From NCBI GenBank assembly GCA_033182465.1, contig CP137325.1:806001-870000 (forward strand): a stretch of 64,000 nucleotides of DNA. The letters are read 5' to 3'. The notes below the pieces were generated by a model. It worked only from the letters and a program-made list of their open reading frames with translations, had not been told where the DNA came from and searched no databases. Below are positions 56,468 to 64,000 of the stretch, in pieces (the stretch's first letter is position 1; every line of letters starts with the position of its first letter). The translations under genes were made by a program, and so were the position numbers. This DNA is from Sanghuangporus weigelae. Its lineage: Eukaryota; Basidiomycota; Agaricomycetes; Hymenochaetales; Hymenochaetaceae.

Positions 56468-58724
56468 ATTGGCCGCTGGGTTTCGTCTTTCGGCTCTTGT
56501 ATTATTATCTCTTCTGTATTTTTGCTTCTGAATTCCACTTTCTCTTATGAAATTCTGAGTGAACTTTATGTAAGTTATACTGCACTTTGTGCCGAAAAGC
56601 GCCGACTGCTGTTCTGTTCACAAGAAGAGATTGTCAGTTCGCTGGCCAGGGACCGATATCAGAAGAGAGTTAGGTGGGCGGACTTGAAGTTGGTAGTTGA
56701 TGCTTCTGGTGAGCAGATGGTTAGTGCTAAGTATGCTTGATTCCGATACCGCTTACTCGTACGATGTAAACGCACCTCTTGTGATTTCTTTTTCAATGCA
56801 AAGTACTTCATGGACGGCGCCTCCTCATCGTGGGAAACATCTTCGGGTTGTCTTTCGAATGCTTCTCATCTGGTTGCCTTGGACTTTCACTTGAACATTC
56901 AATGCATGAACCATCCGTCTAAATGTCATGGGCATTATCATTCATCCGATATGTTCTTTTGCCAAGATTCGGTGGGAAAGTGGCGCTGAATCGCTCGCCT
57001 TCATTCTTCTTTTCGCAAGCTTTTCGCGTGCGTGCGATAACGTCTTCTCAATTCTCAGCATACTTAACGGAGACGGCACAGACGCCGGAAAAACGTTACT
57101 GGATATCTTGAAGAGTGTCAATGGCCGGTCTCCATGATTTCAAGGGATGCTGTCGCTTAGATAACTCTGCACAAGTAGGTACAACGCTCTCACCGCCCTA
57201 AAATCGTTGTGACTGTGTTTGAACCTCAAAAATGCAGGGCATCAACCAGTCATTAATCAGAAATGACGGCTTGTAATTTTACGAAGAAAGAATCGCGTGC
57301 GAGGACCTGCGGGAACTCACTTCCACGGCTTCTTCGTTGACCATTGCCAAGAATTTCGATTGGAAATAAAAAAACAAATGCACAGCTTCCACGCTCCGAT
57401 AATAATATGCGTTATTTTTGGACCTCTTACAATGATGACTCGGAATGCCACTCGGTCCTCAAGTCAAGAACGATGCTGAGGTCGTTGTCAATCTGTGGTT
57501 CACAGGATTTTGTCGACTTTGGGACGAACATAGGCTCGTCTGAACTATCCGAACACGTTTTCATCGAGCCTGAGCGAGTAAGGCTTTTTATGAAAGCTTC
57601 CGGACAGCGGTGGGTATAGGAAATTTTTTCTTCTGAAACAGACATATTCCCGACAGTATCATTGCGACCTGCAGGCTCGTACGCGGATTGTTCGCATGGC
57701 ATCCCGAAGTCCAATCGTCGTTCCAATCCGCATTCAAGAATTAACCGAGCTTATCATGTTTGACCTCCGTCAGCGAATAGAAAGGGCTTCTCCAGAATGC
57801 ACTTCACCCTGCATGTTGATTGTTCGGAGTTTTGGATGGCGAGCATTGTGATTTTTCTTACACTCCGACGATCTCTGCATCCGTAGCTGCCTTGGCCGAC
57901 TTGAGCGTGCGATCCCTGTCTTATCTCTCAGAATATTTCTCAGCTTGAGGTTCGGGCGCCGCACACGACATTCGCGCACCCCGCTCCCGCGACGTCTTCT
58001 TTTGTTGCAGCCAAGAACTCTTAAGGTCCGCATGTTACTATTTGCGATTTGATGTCCTCACCCTGGTAGCCATGTTCTCATAACTTCTTGAATTTCCACT
58101 GGCCACTGGCGACCGCATACAGGATCAAGCAGTTTTTTGCTTGCCTTGAACTTCAAGCCGCTTGATGCAATAATGATTCTGACCTAAAGGTTAATGAATG
58201 CCAAGTCGCTCGATCCGAGCATTGTGGCCTGATCCCATTACGCTAGCTTGCAAAGCACAGAATGATGACGGGATTAGGAAGTTCGGCGAATAAGGATCTC
58301 AGCCAAGCTTCCATGTTAAGCGAAGAAGCAAACAACTTCTACCCGTTTTTTCTCGCTGGAAGGTCTTAGCATGAGTAGCCGACACACCACAACATGTTTT
58401 GCCCGTATTCCGACATGGCATATGCATCGCACCAAGGTGGCAATCTGAAGGCTGAGAAATCAAGTGTCCTCCCGTGCTCCGCCTTTCGCGCGTTGTTCTG
58501 CCAAGGAATTTTCAAAAGAAAGAACAAGTTGACTACAGAGGGTTATAAAAGTGAGTGAAGCGAGACGCTAAAGCATCGGTTCGACCGACCTGACCGTTGA
58601 CCCTGAAACTCGCGTGTTTGTTCTTCTGAGGCAGCCGCTGCACTAGCAGGGACATAAGAAAACGCGTTGTGGCAGACAGAGCCACTCCAAAACCCATCGT
58701 TTTCCTTCCTCTCATTTATCTGCT
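56468..58724. other. intergenic, 2.25 kb, possible gene debris
   Basis: Several plus-strand open stretches of 60-90 codons (56.93-57.14, 57.34-57.62, 57.66-57.84 kb) might be exons. The last reads VPIRIQELTELIMFDLR, faintly like an F-box start. I could not chain them in phase, and no domain is convincing. Confidence 0.3.
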
Positions 58725-60578
58725 ATGGCAGCCAACATCCTCCTGCTGGTCGGGACCATCCTCTTGGTGAGTCTCTGCATGCCTTTCAAAATTATTTACG
58801 ATCTCCTAACTCCTTCTATCATGGTTTTTCACATAGGCACTTGCTGAGGTTTTTCTGCTATGTCTCGCTGGTTATATTCTCGGCCGCATGGGCATCCTGA
58901 ACAAGCAAACCCGAAAGCAAGTCAACATTCTCAACACGTCGATCTTTACTCCAGCTCTACTATTCACGAAAGTCGCATTTTCTCTTACTCCTGGTGAGTA
59001 CCCCACTTGGCTTACTACATAGTATCCAACTGAAGTATCTATTTCTTAGCACAACTAAAGGAACTATGGATAATTCCCGTCCTGTTTATTCTCGTCACGT
59101 CTGTCTCCGCAGGCACTGCTTACCTTGCAGGCTTGCTTTTCCGGATAAAGCCAGCTCATAGGCATGATATCAAGCTTTTATCTTTTGTTCTTATACTTAC
59201 AGTACTGTAGGAACTTCGCTATGGCGGCAGCTATGTTCATGAACTCTAACTCGATGCCGATAGCGCTTATGCAGAGTCTTATTGGCACCGTCTCGGAATT
59301 AAAGTGGAATGAAAACGATACCAGGGAAGACATGCTCGGGCGCGCGCTCACATACCTAGTCCTTTTCAGTACTCTTGGGAACATCGCACGGTGGAGCTTC
59401 GGTGTCAAAATTCTCCAAAGAGCTGATGATGCCTCCGAAACTAATGACGAAGGGAAGAAATTGGACTTGGAGTCTCAGCAGTTAACCAAGGAAACTGCGC
59501 ACGACAGTAGTCCCAGTCCTCTTGCACACAGTCGCTCACCCTCAGATGCCACTATTATCGGAGATACCCGTGGTAGTCGTTCACCCAGGAGTGGCTCTCG
59601 AGAGCAATTCTACCTAGCTGATGTGCCTGCGCGATCTGGCTCTAGTCTTCCTGCGGAATCAAACGTGGCTCGCGAACCGTCTAATCCGGCTCGGCCGCTT
59701 TCCACGAAGAGTTCATCAGCGACGCTCGCCCCATTCACTCTTAACCCTACCATGGAAACGAAGGCCCAGCTGGATCCTATCGTCGAACAAAAGCCACCTG
59801 TGCCGCTTCAGCGTTTCGCGAGAGGACTGAAGAAGTCCTGGAACGGTTTCTGTGGCTTCATGACCATGCCACTCTGGGCAGCGCTTCTGGCCATCATCAT
59901 CGCACTTATCCCTCCAGTCCAAAATCTCATAGCCAATCACATGCCGCCGGTGCGACAGGCACTCGAGATGGCTGGCGATTGTTCGATCCCACTCACGTTA
60001 GTTGTACTTGGCGCGTACTTCTATACACCTCCATCTCAGGGTAAAGTCGTACCTTCACTCAAGGAGAGGTTGCGCAATGTCCTTCGATTCCGTCGGTCCA
60101 AGAATTCGGAAGAATTGGCAGAGGGAAAGCCTAAGCGTCCTGGCGAGAAGCGCACTATTCTCGTAGCGATCGTTTCTCGACAAGTTCTTTGCCCGCTTAT
60201 CGTGCTTCCGTTAATGCTAGCTTTTGTTCGCTTCAACATACCTCCGGTCTTTGCTGAGTATGTCGTCGATCGCGGTCATCGTTGTACTGGACATCTGACT
60301 TTTGTTTTCTCATAGTCCAGTGTTCGTCGTATCCAACGTACTGCTCGTTTCTGCGCCTGTCGCTCTCACACTCGCTCAGGTAACTCATCTCAATGAGATT
60401 TGAGATCTGATGAATGAACTGAATTTTTCTCTACTTCGTGCAGATGTCAACTAAGACCGGAGCAAGCGACGAGTTTGAACGCTTGCTCAGCACTACTATT
60501 TTCTATGCATATTGTATCGTTCTGACCCCTGTCACGATCATATACGTCGTTATCGGTCTCATTCTAGCCAAGCTATAG
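58725..60578 (+). CDS. auxin efflux carrier (AEC/PIN-like) transporter, copy 1
   Basis: Six exons: 58725-58766, 58837-58993, 59050-59161, 59211-60257, 60316-60379 and 60444-60578 (518 aa). Typical AEC topology: five N-terminal helices (ALAEVFLLCLAGYILGRMGI; FTPALLFTKVAFSL; LWIIPVLFILVTSVSAGTAY; RNFAMAAAMFMNSNSMPIAL), a cytosolic loop of about 200 residues rich in Ser/Pro, and five C-terminal helices (MPLWAALLAIIIALIPPVQN; CSIPLTLVVLGAYFY; DPVFVVSNVLLVSAPVALTL; TIIYVVIGLILAKL). Fungal members (S. cerevisiae Ecm3 group) have unknown substrates; auxin transport should not be assumed. The intron at 59162 starts with GC where copy 2 has GT. Tandem with copy 2, 566 bp apart. Confidence 0.95.
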
Positions 60579-61144
60579 CAGTGCTGCGGATTTCATTCCT
60601 TTTTCTTCCGTTCCTCCCCTTTTCAAAACAAAGCACTGCGACCCCTCACCCCTAATATGCATGCTTTCATGCATGTTTTTCTCGTGTCTCATTTTGCTTT
60701 CATCATATAGATTCTGGCGCTCTATTCGGGCATATAGATTTTGAATACCTGAGAGGCCACATTTTTTCTTCGGTCTCCATTCTTTTGGTCCCGCTTTCAC
60801 GCTACCTCTCTTAGGCATTGTAGCGATATATCCTAGCATCTCGTATTCGGATCCGCATTTCTCCACTCGACCTTATAGACTGTCTCTGTACTCTGCCATG
60901 ATGCGTAGTGTACATGTAAACGTTGTTCAGGGCATCTTGAATTTGGGTGTTTTTGTGTCTGATCAGTCGATTTGATCGGCGAGTTCCGAAGAGAGAAGAA
61001 AAGGTAGCGTGATCCGAGGAACGACACGCACGTGCGGATAATTTGCCAAGTACGCACGTCACGCAGGGATCGGCAACGCTCCGCTCCACACGTTGACCTG
61101 CGTTCTCTTCTTGTCTCTCATCATCTTCTGTTCTGTGCCCGCCC
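60579..61144. other. spacer between the two AEC copies
   Basis: 566 bp containing the 3' end of copy 1 and the promoter of copy 2. No gene seen; a short GCATG/CATGC palindromic stretch occurs at 60657-60676. Confidence 0.4.
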
Positions 61145-63511
61145 ATGGCACCTATCGGCGTCTTATTGAAGACTGTTTTCGAGGTGGGGAAGTACACTCA
61201 ATGTGTTGATTATGTTGCTCACGTTCTCGCCACCTCCGACAGGCTATCCTTGAGGTGTTTCTACAGTGTGTCGCGGGTTATGTTTTGGCCAAGAGAGGTA
61301 TCCTCGATAAGAAAACGCAGAAGGTCTGTCAATAGTTGCTTTATATCGTTCTATCTTCTTATCTATTTCGACTTCTACTAGCAACTGAATCGCCTCAATG
61401 TCTCGCTGTTTACACCAGCGCTGTTGTTCTCGAAAGTTGCGTTCTCCCTCACTCGCGGTAAGTGGCTTCAAACCTCACATACGCTTATTGGAGTTTTTAT
61501 TGCGCAGTTCTATGTTCTTCGAGCTCTCCTTTTCTTTTCGGGCATATCTCGAATGTGTTGCAGAGATATTGAGGACTGGATCTCAGTCGAGAGCTGTGCA
61601 TAATGGGCTTTTTTCATGCTTGGCCACCTTGGCAAAGCACTTGCCTTTAGGCCTCAGCTTGAGGTTATCTAGGATGATCCATGCCTGTTAATGAAGTCTT
61701 ATCTTTACCTGGGTCTCGTGCGCCAGTCGCGTTCTTGTGCCTTGGTTGATGCACTATCTTTAGATTCCATGCTGACTTCAATTTACTTTGTGTAGAAAAA
61801 CTGCGAGAATTATGGATCATTCCTATCTTCTTTGCGATCCTTACCGTGGTGTCTATGATTTCCGCCTATATTCTTGGGATTGTATTTCGACTCAAGAAGT
61901 CGCAAAGGTATGTAACTAAAACTTTTGCACTTTGTAAAGTTTCCAACAATGGGGTTTCCTTAGGAACTTCGCGGTTGCTGCGGCAATGTTTATGAACTCT
62001 AATTCGTTGCCTATCGCGCTGATGCAGAGTTTGGTTGTCGCTGTCCCGAATTTGAAGTGGGATGACGATGATTCAAAGAGCGCAATGCTTGGACGGGCCT
62101 TGTCGTATCTCGTCCTGTCAAGCACACTAGGCATGGTTCTTCGTTGGAGTTACGGTGTCCATCTTTTGTCCCAGGCCGATCCAGAAGGAACGGAAGTGGA
62201 GTCGCATAGCCAGGGAGAGGATCGTTATCGAGATAATCCGGAAGCTCTGCCGCTTCTTGTTGACGTCGAGGATGACGCGCTTACAGCTGCGACCTCATAC
62301 GATCGTCCTCCTTCAATCGCATTTCACGGAGTAGAGGGTGAAAGTTCTCCCTCCAAGCGGCAAAATTCGCATGATGAGGTCCATTTCCATGAGTATGTGC
62401 AAGTCCACCAGATCCCACCCCGAGTGTTCTACTCGTTCCCGAACACACCCACTCGTTCTGTTGTTGATCTTGCTGATGCGTCGAATAACACTTCATCTTC
62501 CACTCTTGCCATACCGTTCGAGGGAGCTGCCCGTTTACGAGGCGAGTCGGAATCTGAATCAGATGGCGATGGGCCGCTGCTGCTTCCTCCGACTACACAT
62601 CACCAACGTCCTTTATCCGCTCCGCCAACATCACGCATAAAGAGACTGCTTCGACATGCTAGACATCGATTATGGAAGTTGCTCCGCGGCATAAATGAAT
62701 TCTTGACTGTCCCACTTTGGGCAGCTTTGATGTCATTCGTAGTAGTCATCATTCCTCCCGTGCAGCATTCACTCGACAGGCACATGCAGCCTATCAAAGG
62801 CGCTCTGAACGCTGCCGGTAACTGCTCGATCCCAATCACCTTGGTTGTTCTTGGCGCTTATTTCTATCAACCACCCTCGGAGAATAAGCCTGAAGAAGAA
62901 TCCGGACATGCGAACGGAGATCCACAGACGGAAGAAAATGGCAACGCACAGCAAGATGTTAGCCGACGAAGGGATCGTTCCTCATTTGTCGGTAGTATAC
63001 GATCTACGTTGCTTCGTTTGAGCCGCCGCGACCACTGGGAGGCAAAACGAGACAAGACAAATGCAAAATCAAATTCATTCCCCGGAGAAACGCGAACTGT
63101 TTGGATTGCCATTATTTCGCGGATGATCGTAACACCTATTATACTATTGCCGCTCATAGCCATTGGTGCCAGTTACGATAATCCCAAATTGTTTGACGAG
63201 TGAGCATTTATTACTAGAGTTTCACAAACATACACTGATCACGATATTTGTACAGTCCTGTGTTCGTTGTATCCAACGTGCTGCTAATTTCCTCACCTCC
63301 TGCGCTAACGCTCGCTCAGGTAAGCATTATTTTACCCATCTTCATCTCGTTTCGTGGGATGACGAATTATTTCTTTTAGATTACCCAAGCCGCTTCCGGC
63401 GATGCCTTCGAACGTCTCATCAGCAAAACGATATTCTGGTCATATTGCGTCGTCACACCACCTGCTACGATTATCTACGTTGTCGTCGGCCTTCTCTTAG
63501 CCAAATTATGA
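61145..63511 (+). CDS. auxin efflux carrier (AEC/PIN-like) transporter, copy 2
   Basis: Seven exons: 61145-61183, 61243-61323, 61382-61457, 61796-61907, 61964-63199, 63256-63319 and 63380-63511 (579 aa). It aligns with copy 1 along its length (QLNRLNVSLFTPALLFSKVA; NFAVAAAMFMNSNSLPIALM; VPLWAALMSFVVVIIPPVQH; CSIPITLVVLGAYFYQPPSE; CPVFVVSNVLLISSPPALTL; TIIYVVVGLLLAKL). The cytosolic loop is about 60 residues longer and differs in sequence. Splice sites match copy 1 except for one extra intron after DKKTQK (61324-61381), and the following intron (61458-61795) is 338 nt, far longer than usual here. Divergence suggests an old tandem duplication rather than a recent one. Confidence 0.95.
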
Positions 63512-64000
63512 TCTCTTTTTATTCTCCTTAAACACGCATGAAACATATCAAAAGTACGAGAATTCGTGGAAACCCAAATTCAAAATTTTCATTTTCACCT
63601 ATATGATCTTGTCTTATTGAATTGATTGGTTGGACGTAGACGGTTTGAATCAAAGGTGTGGTTAAAGTAGCATGGTGCCTTGTTCTGTTAATGTTAAACG
63701 TAACAACAGTAGCGAGCATGTTTAGTCATTTATTTTTCCTTTTCCGATAGTCGAGCACTCAGCTAGACGTGAGACTAGTGTTGTTTAATCCTGAACTTTC
63801 TTCGTTGAAGACGGTCGATTTCGATGATTGAGTGATTTACTGGATAGACAGATTCTATTCTCTAGTCTGTAGCTGTAGAAATAACGTGGCAGATGCCGAG
63901 TCTTATGTGAATTCTGCCGTCGTCCGTAGAATCTACCAAGTCACCCTATACGCTTCGCATTTTCGCGCATACCGAACCCGAACGTTCGCGTTCTCTTCAG
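63512..64000. other. intergenic to window end
   Basis: 3' region of AEC copy 2. No gene seen. Confidence 0.4.

Noticed and set aside
57600-57850. Possible F-box protein remnant
   Set aside because: Only one short segment (IQELTELIMFDLR) is suggestive; no downstream F-box or LRR pattern could be read in phase.

Overview
The window reads as nuclear DNA of a filamentous basidiomycete, probably an Agaricomycete. Genes are dense and on both strands. Nearly all are cut by many short introns (mostly 45-65 nt, GTRNGT...YAG). The closest matches I recognise from memory are fungal: a fungal-type ELYS, an RTA1-family membrane protein, Gin4/Nim1-type kinase, fungal AEC transporter pair, H2A ending in SQE and a large TPR-CHAT protein. 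I worked out exon chains by hand from conserved family sequence and checked that the phases close. No database was searched.

Layout. 0-1.4 kb: a possible orphan exon and a complete 600-bp hAT-type MITE with an 8-bp target duplication. 1.4-4.9 kb: SEC24 (COPII coat). 5.4-8.1 kb: ELYS-type nuclear-pore protein. 9.5-11.6 kb: a divergent pair, PITH-domain protein and an Aly/REF mRNA-export factor. 11.9-13.7 kb: APH-type kinase-like protein. 14.9-16.0 kb: a protein with a KEN box and a securin-like segment. 16.4-17.4 kb: mitochondrial ribosomal protein uS5m. 17.9-19.1 kb: RTA1-like membrane protein. 21.6-24.6 kb: MGRN1-like RING E3 ligase. 25.6-27.5 kb: secreted FAD oxidoreductase lacking the usual C-terminus. 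28.2-31.2 kb: Gin4/Nim1-like kinase, divergent from a four-helix membrane protein at 31.4-32.0 kb. 32.6-35.1 kb: 6-phosphofructo-2-kinase with a disabled-looking bisphosphatase centre.

35.1-40.8 kb is gene-poor and holds a degenerate tandem repeat and one orphan exon. Then follow an unrecognised basic protein (40.9-42.0 kb), MTG1 mitochondrial GTPase (43.6-45.7 kb), an interrupted TPR-CHAT gene (46.9-51.2 kb), a GH47 alpha-mannosidase (51.4-53.9 kb), a divergent H2B/H2A pair (55.0-56.5 kb) and two tandem auxin-efflux-carrier paralogues (58.7-63.5 kb).

Most genes are unrelated housekeeping functions, as is normal for a fungal chromosome. The functional groupings that the layout itself supports are the histone pair with its shared promoter, the AEC tandem duplication, and two other short divergent promoters (PITH/Aly and kinase/membrane protein). 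The observations I would check first are the candidate securin, the TPR-CHAT locus, the WW-like N-terminus of SEC24, the Ser-for-His change in PFK-2, and several GC-AG introns.
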